Shown in pieces: positions 1 to 12,432 of a stretch of 64,000 nt of DNA. The DNA comes from Erpobdella octoculata (Eukaryota > Annelida > Clitellata > Hirudinida > Erpobdellidae). Location of the stretch: contig OZ022241.1 of the NCBI GenBank assembly GCA_963978895.1, forward strand, positions 40,987,829-41,051,828. Direction: 5' to 3'. Position 1 is the stretch's first letter, and each line of letters starts with the position of its first letter. The translations under genes and the position numbers were made by a program. The notes beneath the pieces were generated by a model that ran no database searches, was not told the origin of the DNA, and saw nothing but the letters and a program-made list of their open reading frames with translations.

Positions 1-353
1 AATCACTCATCTACTATAAATATATTTCCATTCAGCAATCGATTCACTGTCAAAAATATTAACCCAGTGGGCAAAAATATAAACACAGAACTTGTGGCCG
101 GGAAAGCTTTATGGTTGCGTCCTCTTAGAAAAATATTTTAGCAGTGTACATTTTTTTAAGCTATTTTTTTCATCTATTTGTTACATTTTGCAGATATTAA
201 CAAGCCATTGTTTTTACAGAACATCATCTGCCCCTTAGAGTAGAGGCATTCTTGGGGTGGTGGCATACCCCACCGGCCTCAAAAGGTCGTGGGGGGTTCG
301 GTGCCTAGACTCTGCACAAACCATAATTTCTTAGTTTTTGCTTCTTTTTTTAG

Positions 354-1263
354 AACCCAGCAGTCTGAGAAATTCGATAAAAAAGGCTAACCATCCGACC
401 GTTCCGTTGATCCACCATGCATCGCTGGCGGAAAAGATCGAATCCCGACTTCCCCTGGAGCAGGAATGGTTGGTTGTATGCTCCTGATGATGATGATAGT
501 TGGTTGTATGCTCCTGATGATAGTTAGTTGTATGCTCCTGATGATGATAGTAATAATAATTATATGCGATGATGATAATGAGCACAAGAACCGTTAGTTA
601 TACGTTAATTTATAGGTTTAATTATTTGTCAGTTCAATGTGAAATGTTCTGTTTTTTTACCGAGCTGCATATATTTATGCAGAAAAGTTATGTTAGGTTC
701 TTATTCGTATATCAAATATTTTAAATTCGACTACTTATTAATCGCGGTTTCACAAGGTGGTACCACGGTCCAATAACGAGGCAGGAAGCGGAGAAAAGGC
801 TGGCCAATGAGAGAGAGGGCAGCTATCTCATAAGAAACAGCGAGAGCAACAGGCTCGATTATTCTCTCTCGATAAAGTTCGTTTATTTCAACTTAATACT
901 TTATTTTTAATTTAAAAAAATGATATTTCATTATTATTATACTACATTGTGGTTAGTTATTATTTTAATATTAATAATAATTAATTTATTATTCATTGTG
1001 TATAACATATATTGTTTTGTATTAAACTCAATAACACACGTTGCTTAGTGTATCACCTGTACACTGACCTACTTTAAACCAATAGGAGCTCATTCGGCTG
1101 CATCCACCTGAAGATCGTGACCAATAACGATGGTCGTTTCATTCTGGGTCAGTTCAGCCAGCCGTTTGTGAGTGTCGCTCAGATGATACAGCACTACACT
1201 GTCAACAAGCTGCCAATCAAGGGGGCAGAACACATGTCACTCACATTCCCAGTCGGTCACTGA
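354..1263 (+). CDS. SHB: SHB/SHD/SHE/SHF-family SH2 adaptor protein, C-terminal part (5' end outside window)
   Basis: Three exons, 354-468, 757-876 and 1086-1263 (stop TGA 1261-1263), join in frame to the last ~136 residues. The first exon is a linker ending LPLEQEW. The second opens the SH2 domain with [15 protein letters not shown] and carries the phosphotyrosine-binding strand [10 protein letters not shown], which holds the essential FLVR-type arginine. The third completes the domain and ends [13 protein letters not shown]. That last motif corresponds to the GAEHMTLLYPV end of vertebrate SHB-type adaptors and is why I choose this family over other SH2 proteins. In the family these proteins are cytoplasmic adaptors that dock on activated receptor tyrosine kinases through the C-terminal SH2 domain. 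The proline-rich N-terminal part lies before the window. Which of the four vertebrate paralogues it corresponds to cannot be decided; one ancestral gene is likely. Confidence 0.86.
467..560. repeat. Three-copy ~30 bp minisatellite in SH2-gene intron
   Basis: The intron after the first visible SH2 exon begins with three variant copies of a unit built from TGGTTGTATGCTCC followed by a variable run of GATGAT. The repeat starts at the splice donor itself, so expansion would act next to the 5' splice site. Confidence 0.75.
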
Positions 1264-2593
1264 CCTGTAATTGGCTCAAAGTTTTGTTTACTTCATCTTG
1301 ATTGGCTGATTTTTATACCGGGCAATTTCATGAATGGCTAAATTAATCAGTTGCCAGTCGGCGATTGGCCAAATATTCAGTTTTCTAATCTTGATTGGCT
1401 GACTCTTTTTTGCGAGTAGAAGGTTTCTTGAATTGCCAAATAGTCTTATTTTGTATTCCAATTTACAAAATGGTATTCTTCGTTCTGCTGGGTCACCAGG
1501 GCTTGCCCGTAATTGTTTATCAAAGTGAAATTTGTTGTAACTTCCCCCCACCCCATGTTGTTTTTAAAAAATAAATTGTTCATGAGTCATTCAATTCATT
1601 TCTGACCAGATTATTTGATAGATGTTTGTTGTAAGTTGGGTTTATTAAAACTATTTTGGATTTACGTGCGTAATGAACGTTTTCAATTTAATTTTCATTC
1701 TTCGAAAATCAAATATTTTTCTTCTCAACTCGGAATTTTCATTTCAAATTCATAAACAGCTAATTAGCGTCGATTTAAAATTAAATTGTATTTGTAAATG
1801 ATATGATACTATTTTTACTTCACAGTGAATGTAGAATGCGTTGTGATAATAATACTCCACACCCCCCACTCACGATACATTGGGTTATTTCGTTTGTTGA
1901 ATTGATTCTTCAAAATATGAGTCTCATCTTCAAGAGTTTCTTCTCTTGTCCCCGCATTTCTTAAGGGGTGCGAAACCTTTTTCTCGAAATGGTAAAACCC
2001 ACCGATAGCCCGAGGTATTGCAAGGTTTGAAGCTCTTTGAATGTAACTAAATTGTTGTCCTGATTAAGTGTAGTAGATCGATATCGTTATACGTTTGATT
2101 GATAATTGCGCTAAGTTTCATCGTATCTTAAGCATGTTCGTTATCATCGAAGATTATTTTTTTACTACGATAAACTTTTACAGTTAAACTTTCTGCTGTC
2201 TGTCTGTCATGAGTTTCAAACCCGTTTCGAGATTGTATTTTAAATCTAAACGTTTCCTGCTGTCTTTTATCTCTTTTTTAAATACTTAAATCGTATTATT
2301 ATAATATATATATATATATATGTATGTATGTCATGCCTTCTAGCGACTGTTGCTTCTATAATATCAGCCGTCTCGCTTAATCGTCATTACCGCAGTCATG
2401 TCTACTACGTTCCCGTCGTAATTCTATGAATCTGTAGATGGGTCGATTGCGAATACACTTTCCGAGACTTCTTTGTGGCGACGGATAACGAGTATGTTGG
2501 CGTCACAATTCGGCAATTAAGGTCTTTTTTATATTTCATATTTGCCTAAAATTTTAGCATTTATTTATTTTAGTTATTAAATTTGTTACACAC

Positions 2594-2636
<43 letters not shown>

Positions 2637-3611
2637 AACATGTGATTTTTTTTATATTAGTTAATATTTATAATTTACAAATACTGATAATCATCCGATC
2701 ATCGCACGGATCGATCACACGACCGAAGCCTTCAATCACGTTCCGACGTTAAAAAGCCGTTTTATTTTTTCGAAACGACGTTTTCTCTCTCTCTCGTAAG
2801 ATCCGCGGAGCCTTCGAAGAAAAGCGTTGAAGCGAATAAAAAAAAGAATAATACGGATCTAGAATTTGTTGGCCTTTTCTGGTTCGGCAAGACTACCCTG
2901 GCAGGATGAAAAGGTGCTTCGTTCCTTTTTTTCGGCGGCGTGTGATTTGTCGAGGCTGCATTTTCACGAGTCTTTCTTCTTGTTGATTAGTTGTCTGCTC
3001 CTTCCTTCCTTCCATCCATCCGTGTTAATTACGCATTCGATGTTTCCTGCGATGCTTATTACGTCAGCAGCCTGGCATGTTATTTTTCTATGAATTTCAA
3101 CAACAAAAAAACGGCAAAAAAATCAAAACACCTATTTTTATTCAATTTTTTTGCGTCTTACGAGACTCCTACGTGTAAATCTTTCCCCCGACGATTCCAA
3201 TGATTTTATTTTTTCATGTTTTTTCTTTTCTTTTCCTTCATGATTTGCACTGTTCTTGTCAACTTTGTTTTTTTATTATTTTTTTGTTGTTGTTTGGTTT
3301 TTTTTCTACTTCATTTTCGAGCGGATATAAATAGATATTTTCAAATGTATATTGATAAATAAAATGACATAAAAATACTACTTGTTGGTGAAAAAAATAA
3401 AATAAATCACTAAATCTTGACTCGAACATTTAATTTTAAAAAACAAACCAAAATTAATTAATTAATAAACAAAAAAAATAATAAATAAAAATCTGAGTTG
3501 AAGCTGAAGAAAAAAAAGTTGTCCGTCAAAACTTTGGGCTTGGATTCAAAGTGGAAAAGTATCAACGTAAGGTGAAGTTTGGCAGGGTGAACGTAACCGT
3601 GAGCTGGACGG
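1264..3611. other. Intergenic, SH2-adaptor 3' end to SKA1 3' end
   Basis: The two genes converge here. A polyadenylation-type AATAAA lies at about 1570, some 305 bases after the SH2-gene stop. Inverted CCAAT motifs (GATTGG) occur at about 1302, 1364 and 1392, two of them inside a repeated CTTGATTGGCTGA. Microsatellites lie at about 2300-2330 (TA) and 2588-2636 (CA then TA). No further coding exon was recognised. Confidence 0.6.
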
Positions 3612-5743
3612 TCAGAGGAGAACGTAGCGGAGGAGGTTGCTGCCCCGTTGGTTGTTGCCCCGGACCTCTTTGAGTTTGCCCAAGTGCCTGAGGATGGTGA
3701 CGATGGAGAGAAATGCCTTGTCGACCTTCAGACTGGTGAAGGCCGTTATGTCCTTTTCGGTGATGAAGTTGAAACCTGCGGAGACGGGGTGGATGACGAT
3801 TTATTGGAAGTTTATCATGATTACAGATATTACGAAATATTACAAATATTACAAAATATTACAAATATTACAAAATATTAAAAAATATTAAAAAATATTA
3901 CAAATATTACAAAATATTACAAAACATTACAAATATTACAAAACATTACAAATATTACAAAACATTACAAAATGTTACAAAACATTACAAATATTACAAA
4001 ATATTACAAATATTACAAAATATTACGTTGGACGTCGTAAGACGTAAAACATATCACAAGGCAGGAAAACTAGATTAGGATTCTGAGGAAAATGGCTTCG
4101 TTTTCATCTAATTCACGGATGAAACATAAAAAGGCTTCAGGATAGACGGATTGATTGATCAATAGCTTTGTGAAAGATATGAAAGCAGAATTTGTAAAAA
4201 GAATGAGAGATAAAGAGATAATGTAAACGTGAACCTGAGAAGTTATGATGATGAAAAAGCTCAATTTTGCAAGAACTCGCTTTAAAAAGTACATATAGAA
4301 TAACCGGAGGACGGGTCACCCACCGGCAGTCTCCTTGATGTCTTGCTCTTTATAATCGCGAATGGCCGCCTTGATCTTGTCCGACTGCTTGGATTTCGGC
4401 GTCCTCAAGATCTCGTATTTTGCGCCACACGCTTGGTTGAGGGCGTCGACGATGACGTTGATTTTTTCCGGGGTCAGTCGTCCCCTCATGTACCTGGGTG
4501 GGTGGGTGGGTATAGGGACAAAAAAAGTTGAGAAGTTATCGATAATAAAAATACGAAAGTTCGTTTTAAACGACTAATTAGATTCCTAATTCATCCAAAC
4601 GATCGATGACGACGTGCCTGGAAATCTTTTCCAGTTCTTCCTCGGTGACGTGCTTCATCTCGGTGACGAAAAGAAAGGTCGAATGAACTTTGACCTCGTC
4701 CTTGGACTGTCCGGCCTCGCGGGTGTGACCTCGCTCGTTCTCGTAGACTTCCAGGTATTCGGTGATGGAAGTCTTTCTGGTAATAGGGAAGCACCTTTTT
4801 TAATGTCTAATTATTCATTTATTTATTTATTTATAAATAAATGCACATCTTTTAGGAACGCACAAAGTGAACGTAGTTTATGATCTTGAGATTATCTTCA
4901 TCATCATCATCAAAATTATGTTAATATAAAAACTAAAATTGAACAAACAAGTTGAAGAAATTACTATAGAGTAAGCTACATAAATTAATTAATTAATTAA
5001 TCATCTCATAACTTTTCGGCCTGTTGTAAGCAACATGAATAAATAAATAAATTAATTAATTAATCCTCTCCTAACTTTTCGGGATGCTGTTCACCACTGC
5101 CCCTGGAAGGGGGAACAGTGGAGCGTCTGGGAGCTTGGTGACCGCCTGCCGGGCCACTGTCCTTCTTCTGCGAGAGAGCAGCGTCCATGGCTTCGTTCAG
5201 TTTCGAATATCGTTGAACTACGACCTGGAATTGGATCTTGAACCGATCAAATCAACGTGTTTCACGATCTTTGAAGTTTTTTTACGAATCTTTATATTTT
5301 ACTCGTAATTTTGTACGTCACCTTCTTCCAAACTACCGCGACCAGTGAACCGCTTTCGTCTTTCGCCGCTCCTGCCCCACCTCTTTCAGTCAAAACTGCA
5401 ACAACCAATACTCACCTTTGCTTCGTCCAGTGCCTTCCTCCTTCTCTTCCTTTCCAGATCCAGTTGATCAAGAAGGCTTTCCAGGTTATCAAGGTCCTGT
5501 TGGAATGTGATGTTGATTTTATTTAAAACTTGTGTTAACGATGGTGATGATAGTAATTGAAGATGTCATAAAACAAAACAATAGTTTTCTTACTTTAAGC
5601 ATTTCTGTGTATGCAGCTTTTACTTCCGGATCTTCGAGACTGATAGAAAATTCGACAGCATCTGTGACCGACTGTGCCCTTGTGTCAAAGTAACTCTTCA
5701 ACTCTTCCACAGTCTTGACTTCATCCAGCGACAATTGTGCCAT
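3612..5743 (-). CDS. SKA1: SKA1, spindle and kinetochore-associated protein 1
   Basis: Six exons on the minus strand (5743-5594, 5496-5416, 5224-5076, 4776-4618, 4493-4324, 3775-3612) join in frame to about 290 residues, slightly longer than human SKA1 (255). SKA1 is part of the SKA complex (with SKA2 and SKA3), which couples kinetochores to spindle microtubules. The N-terminal part is a predicted coiled coil (LDNLESLLDQLDLERKRRK). The C-terminal winged-helix microtubule-binding domain spans roughly residues 175-290, with YMRGRLTPEKINVIVDALN, TEKDITAFTSLKVDKAF and the C-terminal ILRHLGKLKEVRG...LLRY. These align position by position with the human domain. The start is the first Met after an acceptor-like CAG 12 bases upstream. 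The exon 4 to exon 5 junction only works with a GC donor (CCAG|GCACG at 4618). The linker in exon 3 is the least certain part. Confidence 0.93.
3826..4027. repeat. AT-rich satellite (AAATATTAC units) in last SKA1 intron
   Basis: About 200 bases of degenerate 10-15 bp units based on ATATTACAA fill much of the intron between SKA1 exons 5 and 6. The array contains no coding sequence. Confidence 0.85.
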
Positions 5744-7515
5744 TTTAACCGATACCTGGTCACAACAGTAGTCAGTTATCACAAAGTTATAACTATAAAT
5801 ATATCACAGATATGATTTATTATTTATCATAAATATAATGCAATGGAAATATTTGATAAAATTAACACATATAAATGTGAGTGTATTTTATGTGTAACAT
5901 CTCTTCTATAGTTTATAGTTGTTTGTTTTAAGCTACTTTAAGCCAATTTAAGCTTTTAAACTGAATTTACGAAAAAAATTTAAACTCAGTTAAACTGAGG
6001 AACTAAAAATTAGTAGATAAATTTTTTAAATGTGAATTAAGATTCAGAACCATCTATACATCTATTGTTGCACGCAGCCTGCATTTGCAGCAATTGAAAA
6101 GAAAACACAGCTAATTATATATAAAAGAATTTCTCCGACAAAACGACGGTGCCAGTCAACCGAACCGTTTAGAATTTGTGATTATAAAGAACACATTCTG
6201 AATATACTTTTCAAAGTATCACAATTGGAGGTCTGCGAAGATTCTTGATGAAGTTGTCGGTAAACAAAAGTGAAAGACAAAACTAAACCAGCCGCCAATT
6301 TGCTTCAAGATAAAGAAATTTTTAGGTTTACGGATTCGTTTCTGCAAATAAATAACGTCAAATAAATAATTTTATTGGCTTATTGTTCTAAAATAAATAA
6401 AAAAATATTTTTTAAATAGAATGAGTTTTTATTTGATTGTAATTTTGTTATACTGTCAAGACTTGTGTGATACTTCGTTTGAAGGTAAAGTGGGGAGATT
6501 TTGTCACCATTTTGTATCCTAAATAAAAATATTGAATACAAATTATCAATTTTAGACTTGCTATTATTGGAAAATTTGCATATTTCCTGTCAAAAAACTC
6601 ATAACAAGTTTGAATAATCCTGTAAACACATGTGCAATTTAAAAACAAAAAACCGCGATGATAATAATAATAATAAATACTGCCTCGGTAAAAATAAAAC
6701 CATATCATTGCAATAAAAACTTCTTTCGATAGTTTCTGCAAAGCAATAGAACGTCTTCGTCGATCTCTGGCGAACTTTACCGAGTGAATGGAAGGATTAG
6801 AAGGGTATTTCGGTGCTTTTCGGCATTCAATGGCGAAATAGCTTTTATTTCACGGCTGTCATTCACCTGTTACTTTATTCGATCGATGAATCCACATTTT
6901 CTTCTTCTTTTTTTTTTGCTTAATTCTATTACGTAGAAACTGGTTGCAAATTAAGAGGAAGTGTGACATTTAATGGAGTGTATAAGAGTAATGCTTTGTC
7001 GGAGGAGGGGCTGATTGTAGCATTGTAGGTAGGTAAGGTCTTGCTTGATATAACGTTATAGCTATACTGGAAACGCAACCTACCTAGAAAGTCTTTAATC
7101 AATCTTAGACAATATCAATACTGCTATAAATATGATATGACTACCTACTTGACTACTATTGCTATTTCGTAGTTTATTTCATACTCATTCATTCATAACA
7201 CAGAAAACATTATTGGCAATACCGTTTGAGGATAATTCAAGTACCTATTTCTTATATAGGTTGTGTAATTGTGTACCATTTGTCGTTCCCATTTGTTCTC
7301 CCGTTCCCGTTCTCGCTCCTACTTGCTCTCCCGTTCCCGCTCGTTCTCCCACTCCCACTTGCTTTACCAATCCCGCTCGCTCTTCCGCTACAACTTGTTT
7401 TTTCCTTTTTTTCTTACTCGCCCTCCTAACTTTTTCGTCCATAAATAGTAAAATAGACTTAGTAAAAGTTGCTTGAAACCTTATTTAAACTTTGTAACGT
7501 AAACTAAATGTGAAT

Positions 7516-7702
7516 ACATACATACATACATACATACATACATACATACATACATACATACATACATACATACATACATACATACATACATACATACATA
7601 CATACATACATACATACATACATACATACATACATACATACATACATACATACATACATACATACATACATACATACATACATACATACATACATACATA
7701 CA

Positions 7703-7734
<32 letters not shown>

Positions 7735-7835
7735 CATACATACATACATACATACATACATACATACATACATACATACATACATACATACATACATACA
7801 TACATACATGCATGCATACATACATACATACATAC
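7516..7835. repeat. Long (CATA)n tetranucleotide microsatellite
   Basis: About 320 bases of almost perfect CATA units, with one 2-base phase slip near 7731 and a CATG/CATG variant near 7808. All open frames across it (poly-YVCM, poly-THTYI) are translations of the repeat. Confidence 0.98.
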
Positions 7836-8158
7836 GTCAACGACATATTATCGTTCTTTTTCGAGCGATAATAGAAAATATCACACAAAAGCCTTTGGTA
7901 TAGCGCAATCTATGAGTTATAATTATTTTTATAGTCGTTTACAATCTTCTTAAATGACCACCCCCAAATTTGTACACTCTTATTTTTGACCTTTATTTCA
8001 TGGCGGATGACTTTTTCTACACACCTCTGCCCTGCCCTGATGTACAACAACAATAATAAGTACGCCACCTTAACATGGTTCACAGCTGGTATTAACAAAC
8101 TTATTTTCAAGACTGTTCTTTACACTCTACGGTCGTAAATAAAAGATGCAACCACTAC

Positions 8159-8290
8159 GCATGGCGTGCATCTCCGCTCAACAACCGCTATGCATGACAT
8201 GCATCTCCGCTCAACAACCGCTATGCATGACATGCATCTCCGCTCAGCATACATACATACCACTATGCATAGCAGGCATCTCCGCTCAAT
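8159..8290. repeat. ~35 bp tandem repeat just upstream of first Ig exon
   Basis: Three to four copies of a unit containing GCATCTCCGCTCAACAACCG and CTATGCATGACAT. The last copy is interrupted by a short CATA run and ends about 35 bases before the acceptor of the Ig exon at 8324. Confidence 0.85.
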
Positions 8291-8323
8291 GAAAAAATTT
8301 TTTAAGTGTACTTTTTTAAACAG

Positions 8324-11300
8324 AAAAACCAAGCCTCATAACGTCTCGTACGGGATTGACCATCACCATGCAGTGCAACATCACCCTACCCTCTTTTGAC
8401 CCCTTCAAAAACCCGGTCGTCTGGGTCAAAGTTCAGGGCCAAGAGAGAGTCGAGATGAACTTGATGAAGCTCATTCTCGAGCCATTCCTGAAGAGGAATA
8501 GATTCGAGGTGACGTTCAGAGGGAATTTCACCCTCAACGGTGGGCTCTCCTTTTTCTACTGGAGTCACGGCAACGCACCGGTAGAGAAAAACGTCTACCA
8601 GGTCCTGTTGATAATCAAAGGTCGTTATTGATTTTATGATATTCGTAGCATATCCAAAAAACAAATTTTTTATAATAGTTTTTACTAATTTATAGTTTTT
8701 TCATCAGCTGTTTTAAGACCTTAATAGTAGTATGTAGGAAATACCGAAGTAGGTACTTCCTGTCGTGGGTCATAATTTGACCCTTCTTCTCTTTCCCTCC
8801 CCCAGATCAGGGCTTGGGACTGGCTCGCAAAAACGAGGAGGCGGAGTTAAACAATTTAATAAAAAACTTCAGTGCATTTATATTCGCAGTAATTATTTTA
8901 AATTACCTACTGGCCATTTTTAAACTGACAGACATTGAGATGGAAGACGACGGACTATATGAATGCGAAGTTCACGGCAAAAGATCAACGAAAACTCGTC
9001 AGGCTATCTTTGAAGTTCAAGTCCAGGGCAAGTAAACAGCCCATTTTTTCTATACATACTAAATACTATGCTAGTGACGGTCAAGTCCATCATTAAATTT
9101 CAATATTTTGCAATGCCGCCTGTTGTTGTAGGATTGAATCGAAATGAAATTTTGGCAAATTCCGCAGGAGGTGTCAGCTTCATCTACTTAACATCTGGTT
9201 CGGTGAACTACGACTATGCATCAGCCGATCCAGAAATAGATTTCTTCAACCAATCAACTATCGCGCCGAATCTATCGAGCAATGAAATACAGACCACTGC
9301 CGGGCGATTCTTCCAAGTGACCTGCATATCATACGGAGGCAGTCCAATCCCGGAGTTGTCCATCTCACTAGGCGACCGCAACATCATCGGGCAGTTTTCA
9401 CTTGTTCAGAAATGGACGGAAAGCGGAACGTACGGGTTCAGAAGGAGAAGCTTAGTTCAAGTCTTGCACACTGGAACGCTAATGGCTGGAGCGGACGATC
9501 ATGGAGCAATGATGACGTGCACTGCAAAGCAGCCGTCTACCGACTTTGGTGAAACATCTACTTCCTCGCGACTTCTTGTGAACTGTAAGTTAAAAATGAA
9601 ATTTAATATAACTTAATAGCTAAAATTGCTAACTAACATTTTCGGAATGCCTTCAAAAAATGAATAGTAAAAAACCTCGTGTTTTTAAATCCTTTTTAAT
9701 TTTTTTTATTCGTCAACTAAAAATTTTTTGCAATTTTTTTATGACTGTAAGTCTATAAAATATGAAAACATTGACCACAGTCTTCTTAATGCTTAATATG
9801 TGTGGTATGTGAGGATTGAAAATATAAGAAACTTTCGAATGAATATGGATTTAACAAATTCTTTATTTTAAATGTAAATACTAAATATCATTTTCTTTAA
9901 ATAAACTAAAAATTGATGGTTCGTTTCCCTACATGAAATTTGTAATTTTTTTAAAATATTTTAAATGATTAATTAATTTTATTCTATAATATAATTCACC
10001 CAAATTTTATCTTATCAATCTGAAAATTTAAATAAACCCGCTAGAAATATCAACTCGATCGGATAACGGAAAGTTGGTTTTTTTAAGTGGTAAAGGGTTC
10101 CAAAATTGTAGGCCCATCTAATTAGATGCATATGCATATCAACAGACTCGCCCATCGTAGTGTGTAGCCAGCCAATGAAAACGACCTCCGCGCCTCGTTT
10201 TCCAGCGAGTAGTAACAACCTGAAATCTGGAGTTTTCTGTATCAGTTGTGTCATTAAATCGTGGCCAATAGCATCATCCGTTTACTGGCAGATCGTTAAC
10301 GATGTGGCACAAGCTAATGAAACGCTGATACCCTTCCAATCCGGTCCATCATCATCATCATCATCGAATTCAATAGAAATATTTGATCCTCTCGTTAAGG
10401 TTTGTGGAATAATTATGGCTCATTTTAAAATTGTTTTTTTTTAAAGCAAACATTTTTGTTTTGATTAAAAATAAATAAATGTCTTTTATGAGACGGAAAG
10501 ATCTCTAAAACATATATAAACGCAGAGTTCCTATTTCTATCCTTACGGAGGAGCAGCTATATAATAAGATCAAACACCAACGTGTTCAGAAAACTCAGAA
10601 ATTGAGGGGTTGCCGCGGTTATATATAAATTTCATAATTTTCTAAACGATGAGGGATTTTTTTATAGAAAAATAGACGATGACCGGGGGAGAGGGGGAGA
10701 GGGGGGTAGATGGGTTGTTTTCATAAAATGTATATTAAAATGTCATCTCACTGTTTCCGTGGAAGAGCAAGCATTTTTTTTGTAAAAGTGAAAAACATGA
10801 TCAGGGGACAATCTTCTCCGTCGTATCAACGCACTCTAGCCTATGGCAAATTCTTTTTATATAATTTTCATCTTTTTGTTCGTGTTCAATAATCATACAT
10901 CACTACTATGACATTTCAATAGCATAGTTGCTTATAAAAATATAATTTGTAGTACTTTGAAATATAGGTTGATTTATGTGTAAACTGGGCCAAAGCCCCC
11001 CCCCCCCCCAGTTTTACGGTACCCAATTAACCTAAATATTATTTAAAGGACTGTGGTGATCATCTGAGAGCTTCCGTTTGCTGGAGACTTCAAGATAGTT
11101 TCAATTCATCTTCTAAACCTTATTTACTTGGGACGTCAGAGAAATATGATCGTCGGTCAGCCTTTTTGAAAGTCGTCGCGGCCAATGACCTCGGCAGCTC
11201 AGAAGCATACGTCGCACAATCTGGTATAAGTTTTTCTACTTCAGTCGGATTTTCTATTTTAATTGAACCAGTAATTTTGAATAATTTGTTCAAAGTTAAG

Positions 11301-11427
11301 TTAACTTGTTACGTTTTAATAGTTTTCAGTTCTAAAAGAAATTCCACTGCTACTGCTGCTCCGCTTGTTCAAATCTCGTCGAGTAGAAGTTCGGCATCAA
11401 GACATTTTTTACCAATGCTTTTATTAA
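8324..11427 (+). CDS. Immunoglobulin-superfamily protein, at least three Ig-like domains (5' end not found)
   Basis: Six putative exons, 8324-8620, 8806-9027, 9132-9584, 10161-10399, 11049-11223 and 11330-11427, join in frame to about 493 residues. Domain 1 (exons 1-2) has MQC, VVWVK and the diagnostic DDGLYEC, that is Cys, Trp and DxGxYxC. Domain 2 (exon 3) has FQVTCISYGGSPIPEL and DHGAMMTC. Domain 3 (exons 4-5) has GVFCISC, VYWQI and the F-G signature VVAANDLGSSEA, but the second canonical Cys appears replaced. Such proteins are usually secreted or cell-surface recognition or adhesion molecules. No signal peptide exon was found upstream, so the N-terminus is missing from this model. The exon 2 to 3 junction needs a GC donor at 9028. 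The last exon reads a Leu-rich stretch (IPLLLLLRLF) and stops inside a dispersed repeat, so the C-terminus is doubtful. Family membership below Ig level is unknown. Confidence 0.68.
9660..10085. mobile_element. Degenerate non-coding interspersed repeat in Ig-gene intron
   Basis: The intron begins with AAAAAACCTCGTGTTTTTAAAT and ends near 10060 with TCGATCGGATAACGGAAAG. Both ends are related to copies near 42985-43180, 46965-47085, 49504-49896 and 59812-59900, which share GTAAAAAACTTCGT or a CCGTTATCCGATCGAGCTGAAA core. No protein-coding capacity is seen. Confidence 0.5.
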
Positions 11428-12175
11428 CTCGTCGGCTCTGTTTCTCTGTCTGTCTGTTTCTCTGTCTGTCTGTTTCTCTGTCTGTTTCAAATCTTGCAAT
11501 CAATTTTTGAGTCACTTCCTGATGATAGATTTTTTTCAAATTTTGCATACATGCTCAAGATAGAAGACAATGCAATATTCAATTATTAGTTTTACAATAA
11601 GTCAATTAATTTAGTTAATTTTCTTGAGGATTTTATCGAGGGGTTTCTTGAGGGTTTTCTTGAGGGTTTTCTTGACCACAAAACGCTAACCGACTGGCAG
11701 ACTATTTTACCAAGTTAACACGAACCACACTCACTGACCGCGATTCTCAAGCGTGTACGAAATTTTCATGAAAATAGTTGAGATATTTAAATTCGATGCT
11801 TTTTGATGATATTTTTATTATTATTACCAATGCTTTTATTAACTCGTCGTCTCTGTTTCTCTGTCTGTCTGTTTGTTTCTCTGTCTGTTTCAAATCTTGC
11901 AATCAATTTTTGAGTCACTTCCTGATGATAGATTTTTTCAAATTTTGCATACATGCTCAAAATAGAAGACAATGCAATATTCAATTATTAGTTTTACAAT
12001 AAGTCAATTAATTTAGATAATTTTAATTAATTTCGATATTTCGATATAATTAAGATATTTCGACTTTAACATAAAATAAAAGAGTAATATAAGAAAAAAT
12101 TGATTGCAAAATTTGTGTTTTAATTACATATAAGAGCATTGGTTTTAAAAACTCGTTTTTAATTTACTTGTTAAA
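11411..12175. repeat. Tandemly duplicated ~415 bp dispersed repeat (copy also at right end of window, inverted)
   Basis: The motif ACCAATGCTTTTATTAACTC occurs at 11411 and again at 11826, starting two near-identical units. Each has a CTGTCTGTCTG run, then AAATCTTGCAATCAATTTTTG, then GTCACTTCCTGATGATAG. The reverse complement of the whole arrangement, including the flank up to about 12175, appears at 63404-64000. No coding potential is visible. Confidence 0.9.
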
Positions 12176-12432
12176 ATCTTGGATTAAAATAATCTTGACG
12201 TACTCTTTTAAAATAATTTCGTTGAATACACCTAATGTTTTGTGAAAACATTTAATAACAAACCTAAATTAACTTTTAGTGTTTGTTTATTTTCTTTCGA
12301 ATTTTCGGTGGTTTGTTGTTTTTTAGAGGCGTGTACGAATTGAAATTAAAACCCTTATGACAAAAGCGAACCATGATTTTGCGGTTGATGAAATAAATAC
12401 ATTTTATTTTGATTTTATTTCCTGATCATCGT

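Larger units (their letters stand above)
5744..8323. other. Intergenic between SKA1 start and Ig-superfamily gene
   Basis: This 2.6 kb AT-rich stretch separates divergent genes. It should hold the SKA1 promoter just above 5743 and the 5' end of the Ig-like gene, including its signal-peptide exon, but I could not identify a convincing exon. It contains a pure CATA array at 7516-7835 and a ~35 bp tandem repeat at 8159-8290. Open frames over the CATA array are repeat artefacts. Confidence 0.55.

Noticed and set aside
238..312. GC-rich hairpin-like stretch GGGGTGGTGGCATACCCCACC
   Set aside because: Considered as a tRNA or small RNA, but no cloverleaf, no A/B boxes in the right order and no matching copy elsewhere in the window.
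7481..7953. Several open frames of 109-147 codons on both strands (poly-YVCM and poly-THTYI)
   Set aside because: They are direct translations of the CATA microsatellite; no codon bias, no domain, open on both strands because the 4-base unit lacks stops.
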